Shown here in pieces: positions 37,192 to 45,711 of a DNA stretch of 64,000 nucleotides; position 1 is the first letter of the stretch; every line of letters starts with the position of its first letter. The notes beneath the pieces were generated by a model. That model had not been told where the DNA came from. It ran no database searches and was given only the letters and a program-made list of their open reading frames with translations. The stretch comes from Spirosomataceae bacterium TFI 002. GTDB taxonomy: Bacteria > Bacteroidota > Bacteroidia > Cytophagales > Spirosomataceae. Both the position numbers and the translations under genes were made by a program. The DNA lies in NCBI GenBank assembly GCA_900230115.1, contig LT907983.1, positions 310,001-374,000 on the forward strand. The letters run 5' to 3'.

Positions 37192-37578
37192 ATGCTTAAT
37201 GTCATCGTAACCTGTGCAATTATTGAAAATGAAAACCAAGTTCTTGTGGTTCAGAGAAGTGAATACATGAAATTACCCTTAAAATGGGAGTTTCCTGGAG
37301 GAAAAATCGAAAAATGGGAGACTGATGAAGATTGTATAAAGAGAGAAATAAGAGAAGAACTAAACCTTGAAATTGAATTGATTAAAAAGTTAACACCTGC
37401 AATCTATGATTATCCGGAGGTCTGTATTGAGTTGATTCCATTTATTGCTAAACAAATTGGAGGTCAATTAAAATTAAATGAACATGCTGATTTTAAATAC
37501 CTTACAAAAGCTGAATTATTAAACTTAGATTGGGCCGAAGCCGATGTTTCGATTGTAAAAGAATATTTAGGATTATGA
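37192..37578 (+). CDS. Nudix hydrolase, MutT-like nucleoside triphosphate pyrophosphohydrolase
   Basis: 128 residues, the typical size of MutT/8-oxo-dGTPase-like enzymes. The Nudix box is intact: G-x5-E-x7-REIREEL, spanning about residues 37-58. The start MLNVIVTCAIIENENQVLVVQRS is a standard Nudix opening. It should hydrolyse a modified nucleotide such as 8-oxo-dGTP or a CTP-type substrate in the cytosol. Its stop codon overlaps the ATG of the large helicase gene (ATGA at 37,575-37,578), so both proteins are made together. The pairing suggests a joint role in nucleic acid quality control or defence. Confidence 0.9.
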   Translation: MLNVIVTCAIIENENQVLVVQRSEYMKLPLKWEFPGGKIEKWETDEDCIKREIREELNLEIELIKKLTPAIYDYPEVCIELIPFIAKQIGGQLKLNEHADFKYLTKAELLNLDWAEADVSIVKEYLGL

Positions 37579-40500
37579 CACAAGGTATTTATGAAGAAAT
37601 AGTAACACAATTGATTAATCAGAAACTTGAGAAAATCGATAAAAATGTCTTTTACATCAACAAATCGCAATTAGATAAGGAAGAGGCTTCTTCAATATTG
37701 TCAAAGCACTTGGCTCATACTATTAAAAACGCTTTAAATATTGTTAAAGGAGAAAATCAGATTGAGTTGCAAATTGAAATTGCTAATAAAATCATTTCGT
37801 TTTTGAAGGATGAATTAAAAAAAGAAGAATTTGACAATGATTTGATTTCAATTGAAGGTGAAATTTTAAAAGCAATTTTCACAAAAGTCGATGCACATTT
37901 TTCTGATATCGATCTCCATCTTAAAGAAATTACACCCTATACTCGCTTAACGCACAGCGAATTGTTTACGGGTGGAGGTAACAGTCATTTATCACTCGAG
38001 AGTGAATTAAGAAAAGAGATTTTATCCTCAGACAAAATAGATCTATTAGTTTCTTTCATAAAATTTAAGGGGATCATAATTCTTGAAAAAGAACTGATTG
38101 AATTCACGAGAAAGGGAGGCCAGTTAAGGGTAATCACTACTACTTACATGGGTGCGTCCGATTACAAAGCCATACAGTTATTATCTAAACTTGAAAATAC
38201 TCAAGTTAAAATTTCATACAACACAGGTAACGAAAGGCTTCACGCCAAAGCTTATTTATTCAAAAGAAACACAGGATTTCACACTGGCTATATTGGTTCA
38301 TCAAATTTTTCTCGCTCAGCGTTAACAGACGGGTTAGAATGGAATCTTAAAATCACAACAAAAGAGGTTAGTCACATCATTGACAAATTTCAAAAGACCT
38401 TCGATTCTTATTGGCAAAGTGATGATTTCGAATTATTTGATGATTCTATACATAAAGAAAAACTGATCCAGTCTTTAAATCAAGGTAAATCTGGAAAATT
38501 TTCAGATTTAAACCTTTCGTTTTTTGAGGTTAAGCCATATCCATTCCAATTAGAGATTTTAGAGAAATTGGAAGTAGAGCGAACCATTCATAATCGAAAC
38601 AAAAATCTGATTGTTGCTGCTACGGGTACGGGGAAAACAGTAATTTCTGCTTTTGATTACAAAAACTTTAGAAACTCAAACAAGTCTGCCAAGCTTCTAT
38701 TCCTTGCACATAGAAAAGAAATATTGTTGCAATCCTTAACAACCTTTAGAGGAATTTTAAGAGATAACAATTTCGGAGAGTTATGGGTGGATGGATTAGT
38801 ACCAGATAATTTTGAGTTTGTTTTTGCATCTGTTCAAACCATCAATAATCGATTAAATAACTTTCATTTATCATCTGATTTTTTTGATTTTATAATTATT
38901 GATGAATGTCACCACATGACTGCTAATAGCTATCGTGGAATATTAGAATATTTCCAACCTAAGATATTGATCGGTCTAACTGCAACTCCTGAAAGAATGG
39001 ACGGAGGAGATATTCAGGAAGATTTTCACAATAGAATCGCAGCAGAAATTAGATTACCGGAAGCTTTAAATAGAAAACTTTTATGTCCCTTTCAATATTT
39101 TGGAATAACAGATAGCATAGACCTTTCAAAAGTTCGTTGGGAAAGAGGACGATATAATCCAAGCGAGTTATCCTCTGTTTATACCGCAAATGATAGAAGA
39201 GTAATGGAAATTATAGACTCTTTGGAAAAGTATACCAAAGACTTAAATGATGTCCGGGCTATAGGTTTTTGTGTTACTATGGATCATGCAAAATACATGG
39301 CAGAAAAATTTAGTTTAGCAGGCTTAAAAGCCGATTATCTTACAAGCAATAATACTCAAAATAGAGATAATGTAAGAAGTCAATTACTTGGTAAAGGAAT
39401 CAATTATTTGTTTGTCGTTGATATTTTTAACGAAGGTGTTGACATCCCCGAAATTGATACTGTTTTATTTTTAAGACCTACTGAAAGCTTAACTATTTTC
39501 TTGCAACAACTTGGTAGAGGTTTAAGATTAGCTGAAAACAAAGATTGCCTTACTGTTTTAGATTTTGTTGGAAATTCAAGGCCGGAATACAATTTTGAAA
39601 ATAAGTTTAGAGCACTAATCGGTAAAACTACTACTACTGTTAAAAAGGAAATTGAAGACAATTTTCCTCATTTGCCACTTGGTTGCTCTATCATTTTAGA
39701 GAAAAAAGCAAAGCAAGTAATTTTAGAAAATATAAGTGCTGCTACATCAGCAAACAGAAATCAATTAATTCAAAAAATTCAAAACTTTCAACACCAAACA
39801 ACTTTAGAGTTGAATTTAAAAAACTTTACAGCTTTTAGTAATATTCCACTACAGATTATTTACAAGCGTGGTGGATGGAAAAGGTTATGCCATGAAGCAG
39901 GGAAATTAAATGAATTTGATTCTATTAATGAAAAGGAAATAGTTAGAGCTATTTCCAATAAATGGTTATCGTGCAGTTCAAATAGTTACTTTCAATTTAT
40001 TATAAACCTTGCCAAAAGGAATTTCAATATTTCAATTTCAAAATTAAACGAACAAGAGCGGCAAATGCTTCTAATGTTGCATTATGATATTTGGCAAAAA
40101 GCGGGTGGATTTGAATCTCTAGAACTAAGTATTAAAGAGATTGGCAAAAACGCAGTATTGGTTGATGAAATAATCGAGGTCCTTGAATTGCTTATAGATA
40201 AAGTTGATTTTAAGGAAATAGAAATCGATCTTCCCTATAATCAACCACTAAAAGTTCATGCTCGATATACAAGAGACCAAATCTTAGCCGCATTTCGTTT
40301 AAGTACTTTTGATCGAAAATCTCCAAGTAGAGAAGGAGTTGCAGAGAATTCAGATTTAAATACAGAGCTATTATTCATTAATTTAATTAAGTCTGAGGAA
40401 AACTTTTCACCAACGACAATGTATGACGACTATGCGATAAACGAAAGCTTATTTCATTGGCAAAGTCAAAATTCTGCTGGGCCTGAAACTCCCAAAGGGC

Positions 40501-40718
40501 TTTCATACATTAAGCATAAAAGCGATAAAAAGAAGATATTGCTGTTTGTTCGTGAAAAAAACAACGATGAATTTGGTAATACAATGGGTTACGTATTTGT
40601 AGGTGAAGGGTTATTAAAAGATTATTATGGAGCAAAACCAATGAGTATTAAATGGCAATTAAATGAACCTTTGCCTCACTATTTATGGAAAGATGCTGCT
40701 AAATTGAGAGTTGGATAG
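37575..40718 (+). CDS. PLD-nuclease / superfamily 2 helicase / DUF3427 protein
   Basis: 1047 residues starting MTQGIYEEIV at 37,575; an upstream frame to 37,530 exists but lies inside the Nudix gene. Residues about 130-290 form a phospholipase D-like domain with a half-HKD motif, HAKAYLF at 223 and GSSNFSRSAL at 241. The canonical aspartate seven residues after the histidine is absent. Residues about 320-680 are an SF2 helicase: Walker A ATGTGKT (349), DECHH (443), GLTATPERMDG and QQLGRGLR. The last 250 residues (from about FSNIPLQIIYKRGGWKRL to the end) match the DUF3427 type. It may act on DNA in repair or anti-phage defence; that is inference. Confidence 0.88.
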   Translation: MTQGIYEEIVTQLINQKLEKIDKNVFYINKSQLDKEEASSILSKHLAHTIKNALNIVKGENQIELQIEIANKIISFLKDELKKEEFDNDLISIEGEILKAIFTKVDAHFSDIDLHLKEITPYTRLTHSELFTGGGNSHLSLESELRKEILSSDKIDLLVSFIKFKGIIILEKELIEFTRKGGQLRVITTTYMGASDYKAIQLLSKLENTQVKISYNTGNERLHAKAYLFKRNTGFHTGYIGSSNFSRSALTDGLEWNLKITTKEVSHIIDKFQKTFDSYWQSDDFELFDDSIHKEKLIQSLNQGKSGKFSDLNLSFFEVKPYPFQLEILEKLEVERTIHNRNKNLIVAATGTGKTVISAFDYKNFRNSNKSAKLLFLAHRKEILLQSLTTFRGILRDNNFGELWVDGLVPDNFEFVFASVQTINNRLNNFHLSSDFFDFIIIDECHHMTANSYRGILEYFQPKILIGLTATPERMDGGDIQEDFHNRIAAEIRLPEALNRKLLCPFQYFGITDSIDLSKVRWERGRYNPSELSSVYTANDRRVMEIIDSLEKYTKDLNDVRAIGFCVTMDHAKYMAEKFSLAGLKADYLTSNNTQNRDNVRSQLLGKGINYLFVVDIFNEGVDIPEIDTVLFLRPTESLTIFLQQLGRGLRLAENKDCLTVLDFVGNSRPEYNFENKFRALIGKTTTTVKKEIEDNFPHLPLGCSIILEKKAKQVILENISAATSANRNQLIQKIQNFQHQTTLELNLKNFTAFSNIPLQIIYKRGGWKRLCHEAGKLNEFDSINEKEIVRAISNKWLSCSSNSYFQFIINLAKRNFNISISKLNEQERQMLLMLHYDIWQKAGGFESLELSIKEIGKNAVLVDEIIEVLELLIDKVDFKEIEIDLPYNQPLKVHARYTRDQILAAFRLSTFDRKSPSREGVAENSDLNTELLFINLIKSEENFSPTTMYDDYAINESLFHWQSQNSAGPETPKGLSYIKHKSDKKKILLFVREKNNDEFGNTMGYVFVGEGLLKDYYGAKPMSIKWQLNEPLPHYLWKDAAKLRVG

Positions 40719-40757
40719 TCAATTGCAGCCATTATAATAATCTACAATTCCACCTAA

Positions 40758-41231
40758 ATGAAAACTAAAAACAATATACTAGTATTACTCACCCTCCTCA
40801 CATTCCTATCAAGCTGCGATAAAAACCAAGTAGAAGCAGAAAAATCGCTTGTGGGTAATTGGAAAGTAGTAGAAATTGTAACCCAATATGGTGAGTACAT
40901 TGACAACTCCTTTGTAGAAGCTAGCTCCGTTACCGAGACAGGTTCTTTAGGGACTTTTGACTTTGGAAAAAATATGCTCTCTTATGACTTTATCGCAGAT
41001 GGCACGCAACTAAGCAAAGAAACCACGTGGTTACTTGACTACAATAAAGTAAATTCGGGATTTGTGAAAGTACCTTTCTATACACTTAAAATTGGTGACG
41101 AATTTAGCTTTCAAGTGCAATTTGATGATAGCACTATTAACTCTCAGAAAAATGCCTCAAAGGCTATTTTCATACAAATTCCCAAAGTAGGTGATACAGA
41201 AGTTTTCATTTTAACTTTGGAAAAAGAATAA
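40758..41231 (+). CDS. Lipoprotein with lipocalin-like domain
   Basis: 157 residues. Lipoprotein signal MKTKNNILVLLTLLTFLSSC with the lipidated C20. The mature part starts with LVGNWKVVEIV, the opening of Bacteroidota lipocalin-like domains (a small beta-barrel that may bind a hydrophobic ligand), and ends in short alternating strands. It follows the helicase by 39 bases but returns to the base composition of the rest of the genome, so it may not belong to that operon. The ligand is unknown. Confidence 0.7.
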   Translation: MKTKNNILVLLTLLTFLSSCDKNQVEAEKSLVGNWKVVEIVTQYGEYIDNSFVEASSVTETGSLGTFDFGKNMLSYDFIADGTQLSKETTWLLDYNKVNSGFVKVPFYTLKIGDEFSFQVQFDDSTINSQKNASKAIFIQIPKVGDTEVFILTLEKE

Positions 41232-41244
41232 ATTTCGGTTGAGC

Positions 41245-42561
41245 TTATTTCCTTCCCACAATCATAATTTCCTCCTGCCTTCCATCAATATATCTAAAGG
41301 ATTTTCCGTCGAAATAGCCGTCTTCTTCTAGCATTATTCTGATCGTTTTGTTCCATTCTTCTATTCGCATAGCGGCATTGAGTTCAATGGAATAGGCAGT
41401 ATTGGGCTGCATAAGGTAATCGCCGTTTCCTATGGTTTTACCTTGGTTGTCCCACATTCCAATAGTTGGGCCGGCAGCATGTCCATGAAAGCCAATTGGG
41501 TGCGTATATATCGTCCCAAGGATGTTTTCCTTTTTCACTTGTGCTAGGGCATTTGCCAGAATATCATTTCCACTTATGCCACTTTTGAAGTTTTCGGTTA
41601 GAATATCTTGTACTCTCGCTCCATGCTTAAAAGCTTCTTTCAGGAAGTTTGGAATGTCTTTTTCGCCCGGCTTCAGCACATAAGCGTGTTGTTGCTGATC
41701 TGTATTCAATCGCAAATAAGTGATGCCAAAGTCGCAGTGCAAAAGATCCCCAGGAATAATAATTTGTGCTTTGGTATTACTGCTAAAAGTACGTAGGTGG
41801 TCAAAATTCTCAGGATCAAATCGTTGTACATCCACTGTAGGATGAAACCAAGTTGCAAGCCCCAAATCTGCTATTTTTTGTCGCATCCACCACACCACAT
41901 CGTCTGTACTTGTAACTCCCGGCTGTATCACTTTGTCTGAGAAAGCCTCCGCAATGATCTCATGAGAAATCCTTCCAATTTGCTCGTAGAGCACCATTTC
42001 TTTGGCAGTACGGGTTTCTAGCCAACGGACGGCTAATGTTGCAGCCGAAACAATTCTAGCTTTATATTTTGCAGGTAATTTCTCCATTAACTCACTGTGT
42101 TCTGTGTAGGATAGTCCATCTGCATGGGCGTAATACTTAGAGAAGTTGAGTGCTATTTTCTTAGGGTTTACCTTTTCTATCACATCAACTAATGCGTCCC
42201 ACTGGTTAGGGTGGGTATTGAGATTCCATGAACCCGTGAGTAATTTACCGACATCATATCTTGCAATCGCTTGTCTTTTGACTTGCTCCCCATCGTCCCA
42301 AAAAACGAAAATGGTTCTTCTACGAGCATTGAGCCAAGTGCTAGGAAGCATGGTTTTCATTACTGGATCTTCATTGTATTCTCTCGAAATAATGACCCAC
42401 ATATCTACTTCTTGCTCTCTCATGAGCTTTGGAAGCAGGTTTTCCATCCTATCCTCCAATATTTCGTCAATGACTTCGGCTTGTTGTCTTTCGCTTAGGA
42501 TAAGTGGATATTGAGCCAAACCTATAAATGGAAATAGGAGTAGAAAGTAGAGAAGTTTCAT
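41245..42561 (-). CDS. M24-family metallopeptidase (Xaa-Pro aminopeptidase-like), exported
   Basis: 438 residues with a signal peptide (MKLLYFLLLFPFIGLAQ). The N-terminal creatinase-like domain covers about 20-190; the pita-bread domain follows with metal ligands in LHCDFGITY, GFHGHAAGPTIG, YSIELNAAM and RIMLEEDG. It should cleave Xaa-Pro or a related bond in the periplasm using two metal ions. Convergent with the lipoprotein gene, 13 bases apart. The usual start and length fit; no operon partner is evident. Confidence 0.9.
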   Translation of the reverse strand: MKLLYFLLLFPFIGLAQYPLILSERQQAEVIDEILEDRMENLLPKLMREQEVDMWVIISREYNEDPVMKTMLPSTWLNARRRTIFVFWDDGEQVKRQAIARYDVGKLLTGSWNLNTHPNQWDALVDVIEKVNPKKIALNFSKYYAHADGLSYTEHSELMEKLPAKYKARIVSAATLAVRWLETRTAKEMVLYEQIGRISHEIIAEAFSDKVIQPGVTSTDDVVWWMRQKIADLGLATWFHPTVDVQRFDPENFDHLRTFSSNTKAQIIIPGDLLHCDFGITYLRLNTDQQQHAYVLKPGEKDIPNFLKEAFKHGARVQDILTENFKSGISGNDILANALAQVKKENILGTIYTHPIGFHGHAAGPTIGMWDNQGKTIGNGDYLMQPNTAYSIELNAAMRIEEWNKTIRIMLEEDGYFDGKSFRYIDGRQEEIMIVGRK

Positions 42562-42743
42562 ATGGTAGTTTTTTGACTGAAATACGATAAAGTTAAAATT
42601 AATTCAAAATTTCAATATATCTAGCGTGCGTTTATAAATGAGATTCTTTCCAATTCTTCTCTATGTTTTCTTTGACACGATTTTAGTTTATTAGTATTCG
42701 AGAAATTGAGGCCTCCAAAGGTCACTTTCCACTTATTTATAAA

Positions 42744-42780
42744 TTTGATCGGAATCTAGTCTTTAGAAGTATTACTTTTG
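42744..42780 (+). promoter_or_regulatory. Promoter candidate for the HAD phosphatase gene
   Basis: TACTTTTG at 42,773-42,780 fits TAnnTTTG; TTTG at 42,744-42,747 could be the -33 element, although the 25-base spacing is longer than the usual 19-21. A transcript start near 42,786 would leave a 14-base leader before the TTG start codon at 42,800. Confidence 0.45.
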
Positions 42781-42799
42781 ATAAAAATCACAAAAGCCA

Positions 42800-43465
42800 T
42801 TGCAAGAAAAGATAGATTTAGAAGACTTTGAAGCAGTTATTTATGACATGGACGGACTGCTTATAGACTCCGAACCATTGTGGCAAGAAGCTGAAATGAA
42901 GCTTTTCAAAACCATTGGCATAGAACTTACGCTAGCAAATTGCCTTGAAACTACAGGCCTACCTACCAAAGACGTGATTGCTTATTGGTATGCAAAACAT
43001 CCTTGGAAAAATAAAACCATTCAAGAAGTAGAGGATGAATTATACCTAGAAGTAATCGCCTTGATTCACGAAAGAGGCAAGCCCATGCCTGGTGTAATTG
43101 CTTCACTACAGTTTTTTAAAGAAAAAGGATTTAAAATTGCATTGGCATCAGCTTCTCCAATGCCATTGGTCCAAGCATCTATTACAAAATGCGAGTTGGA
43201 AGAATACTTTGATTTCTTTCATTCTGGTACTTTGGAAAAAGCCAATAAGCCCAATCCTGCTTTATACCATACCGCAGCTAAAAATTTAGCAACGCCCATT
43301 GAGAAATGCATTATTATGGAAGATTCTGGCAATGGAGTGAAAGGTGCTGTGGCATCTGGAGCATTCGCTGTTGCTATTCCTTCTCCACACGATTTTGATG
43401 ATCCTAAGTTTGATATTGCGAGAGCAAAGTATAGGAATATGGACGAGTTTATTGCAAGTCTGTAA
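42800..43465 (+). CDS. HAD-superfamily phosphatase (hexitol/2-deoxyglucose 6-phosphatase HxpB-like), TTG start
   Basis: 221 residues. HAD motifs are complete: DMDG at D16-D18, ASASP (motif II), the lysine in KANKPNP (motif III) and MEDSGNG (motif IV). The cap domain between motifs I and II, with DSEPLWQEAEMKLF and PWKNKTIQEVEDEL, resembles HxpB/YniC sugar-phosphate phosphatases. The start must be the TTG at 42,800: TGA TAA lies just upstream in frame, and the first in-frame ATG codes M17 within the catalytic motif. Such enzymes remove phosphate from 2-deoxyglucose 6-phosphate or hexitol phosphates and clear toxic sugar phosphates; the exact substrate is uncertain. Confidence 0.88.
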   Translation: MQEKIDLEDFEAVIYDMDGLLIDSEPLWQEAEMKLFKTIGIELTLANCLETTGLPTKDVIAYWYAKHPWKNKTIQEVEDELYLEVIALIHERGKPMPGVIASLQFFKEKGFKIALASASPMPLVQASITKCELEEYFDFFHSGTLEKANKPNPALYHTAAKNLATPIEKCIIMEDSGNGVKGAVASGAFAVAIPSPHDFDDPKFDIARAKYRNMDEFIASL

Positions 43466-43582
43466 TAAGAGAAGGCTGCTCTTTGGCATTCACCTCGGCT
43501 CGCAATTCGACATACTCAGTGAAGAGCTCAGGTACCACGCTTACTGAACTGCTATAAATTCAGCTTTTAACAAATAAAAAAA

Positions 43583-43609
43583 GGCAGCTCAGCGAGCTGC
43601 CCCTTTCCT
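43583..43609 (-). terminator. Rho-independent terminator of the 142-residue exported protein gene
   Basis: Perfect 8-bp stem GGCAGCTC (43,583-43,590) and GAGCTGCC (43,594-43,601) with a 3-base loop. Read on the minus strand it is followed by TTTTTTT (complement of 43,576-43,582), ideal for the minus-strand gene that ends at 43,649. On the plus strand the following bases are CCTTTCC, so termination of the HAD gene is weaker. Confidence 0.85.
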
Positions 43610-43648
43610 ATTACTCAAAACTATTACTCATTTAATCTTTAAACTCTA

Positions 43649-44077
43649 TTAATTATACGGATAATGACCGCTTTTAGATCGATTTCGGCTTCCGTAATTG
43701 TCTACATAAGCTCTATCGTTATCTTTTCTTTCCCTCATTATTTGTCTGTTTAAGCCAGCAAGGTCTCTTTCTAACTCATTAGACTCATTTTTTGTTAAAC
43801 GGCCATTTCTCAAGTATTTATTCTCTTTTATTTCAATTCGCTCAGCAATCATAAGTAGTTTTCGTGCCTCTTGAGAGTTGATGCTACCATTTAAGATGCC
43901 ATTTGCGATTTTTTCTCGTGCTTCTCGCTGAAAAGAATTTATTTTATGTAATTCTCTCGCGTTATTTTGCACTTTATATCTACTGTCTTTACCTGGGTAG
44001 TTGTAGCTTCCATGTTGTGCATTCACAGTTGCAAAACCAAAAACTGTCAGGGCGATAATCATCATTAGCTTTTTCAT
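43649..44077 (-). CDS. Small exported protein rich in charged residues, function unknown
   Basis: 142 residues. A signal peptide (1-20, ending VNAQ) is followed by a helical, very basic and acidic protein. Features are SFQREAREKIANGILNGSIN and SQEARKLLMIAERIEIKENK, suggesting two or three helices reminiscent of small periplasmic helical-hairpin proteins, and a short tyrosine-rich tail SGHYPYN. The gene has its own strong terminator and faces nagA across a 426-base divergent gap. I know similar conserved hypothetical proteins in Bacteroidota but no assigned role. Confidence 0.7.
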   Translation of the reverse strand: MKKLMMIIALTVFGFATVNAQHGSYNYPGKDSRYKVQNNARELHKINSFQREAREKIANGILNGSINSQEARKLLMIAERIEIKENKYLRNGRLTKNESNELERDLAGLNRQIMRERKDNDRAYVDNYGSRNRSKSGHYPYN

Positions 44078-44318
44078 AATCTTTTAATTTTAGTTTTTCA
44101 CAATTGTTTTGTTGTCTTACACTCATTAGATGTAAACTGAGATCAAAAGGTTTACTAAAGGCTTTGTTAACGATTGTTAATTAGCCGTATCAATATTTTA
44201 TTAATAAGCCTTCATTTAGTACCATTCAAATTAGAAGATTATACCATTGAATAAATTAAAGATTTCTAAGGTCAATTTTTCCGATAAGTTTTCCATCTTT
44301 ATACAACATTCTTATGCG

Positions 44319-44440
44319 AAACTCGTTTTTTTAGCGAGTTTGAATATAGATTCATTAAATAAGGGGTTATTTAAAAAATCTTAAAATAGTGGTTTATTTT
44401 AGGGGTTAGAAAAAGGCTCCCGTATCTGCGGGAGCTTTTT
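44319..44440 (+). ncRNA. Candidate structured RNA or attenuated leader upstream of nagA
   Basis: The divergent gap 44,078-44,503 has no gene. Three hairpins follow one another on the plus strand: AAACTCG/CGAGTTT (44,319-44,341), TTAAATAA-GGGG-TTATTTAA (44,355-44,374) and a GC-rich terminator GCTCCCG/CGGGAGC (44,416-44,435) with a T-run. No plus-strand gene ends here, so the terminator must serve a transcript that begins in the gap. It could be a small RNA or a premature-stop leader for nagA, whose ATG is 64 bases further on. No known riboswitch class was recognised. Confidence 0.5.
44416..44440 (+). terminator. Orphan Rho-independent terminator upstream of nagA
   Basis: GCTCCCG (44,416-44,422), loop TATCTG, CGGGAGC (44,429-44,435), then TTTTT. 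A-rich sequence before the stem makes the minus strand look terminator-like as well. There is no coding gene upstream on the plus strand within 900 bases. Confidence 0.8.
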
Positions 44441-44503
44441 CTTGTTTAATAGTGGAGTTATAATCGTTTCAAAGACTTAAATTGGGCTCTTTAAAGAAAC
44501 CCC

Positions 44504-45607
44504 ATGAAAAAAGTAACCGCCCAGAAAGTTTATACCAACAACCAAATCCTTTCGAATGTCAGCATATCAATAGAGAAAGGAAAGATAGTTTCGGTAGACG
44601 AGAATTCGGCTCAAGCTCCATTGGATTATGACTGCCTTGCTCCTGCTTTTTTCGACACACATATCAATGGTGGAGAGGATTTATACTTTACGCAATCAAA
44701 TAATCATGAAGTCCTTGCGGACATAGCCAACTCCTCGGCCAAATACGGCACAGCCTATACCCTACCGGCTTTTATCACCTCGTCACTTGAAAATATCTTG
44801 AAGGGTTTAGAAGTCACAAGGAAATTCATGAACGAAAATCCAGATGCAGGCGTACTTGGAATGCACCTAGAAGGTCCATTCCTTAATATCAAAAAACGTG
44901 GAGCACACTTGGCAAAATATGTCAGAATGCCCACCAATGAAGAAATCAAAACCATACTTGATGCGGGTGCCGATGTTATTAAGATTTGGACCATCGCTCC
45001 AGAAAATTTCACAGCAGAGCAAATTAGTATGATCAAAGACGCCGGTATTGTCATCTCGGCTGGTCATTCCAACGCTACTTACGAAGAAAGTAAAAAGGCA
45101 TTTGCTCAAGGAATATCATTATGTACTCACCTGTACAATGCAATGTCACCATTTCACCACAGAGACCCAGGACTCATTGGTGCAGTATTGGAGAATAAAG
45201 CCGTGTGGGCACCCATCATTCCCGATGGTATTCACTGTGACTTTGGTGCTGCAAGAATCGCCTATCAAGCTAAACCTGATAGGCTTTTCATAATTTCGGA
45301 CGCTTTGTTTTTAAGTAGGAAAAAGCAAAGCTTTAAGTGGGAAGAATTTGATGCTTTCCTAGTCAATGACGAATACAAAAACAGCGAAGGCAATTTGGCT
45401 GGTTCTGCAATTTCAATGAGCGAGGCAGTTCAAAATACCGTTAAGCATATTGAAGTTCCCCTCAAAACGGCCTTATCGATGGCTACAGACAGAGCAGCAG
45501 AAGCTGTGGGGATGCAAAAGCTTGTTGGCACTATTGCAAAAGGCTACCCATCCAAGTTTGTTCATTTTAGCGAACAAGAGCTCAACTTTGAGTTGCTATG
45601 TTTGTAG
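44504..45607 (+). CDS. nagA: N-acetylglucosamine-6-phosphate deacetylase
   Basis: 367 residues of the amidohydrolase superfamily. Motifs include the early DTHINGG, the metal-binding glutamate in HLEGPFLNIKKRGAH, GHSNATYEESKKAF, THLYNAMSPFHHRDPG, the PDGIHCDF loop and the catalytic aspartate in FIISDALF. It removes acetate from GlcNAc-6-phosphate in amino-sugar catabolism and cell-wall recycling. No nagB is adjacent. An orphan terminator and two more hairpins precede it, so its expression may be controlled by attenuation. Confidence 0.93.
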   Translation: MKKVTAQKVYTNNQILSNVSISIEKGKIVSVDENSAQAPLDYDCLAPAFFDTHINGGEDLYFTQSNNHEVLADIANSSAKYGTAYTLPAFITSSLENILKGLEVTRKFMNENPDAGVLGMHLEGPFLNIKKRGAHLAKYVRMPTNEEIKTILDAGADVIKIWTIAPENFTAEQISMIKDAGIVISAGHSNATYEESKKAFAQGISLCTHLYNAMSPFHHRDPGLIGAVLENKAVWAPIIPDGIHCDFGAARIAYQAKPDRLFIISDALFLSRKKQSFKWEEFDAFLVNDEYKNSEGNLAGSAISMSEAVQNTVKHIEVPLKTALSMATDRAAEAVGMQKLVGTIAKGYPSKFVHFSEQELNFELLCL

Positions 45608-45711
45608 GCTCTGCCTTTTCTTCACTTATGGCAAACAGATAGGAATAATTGACAGGGCTTAAGTATAGAGTTGATAACAATTATTTAGTCAAACTTCCAA
45701 AAGTTGATCAC

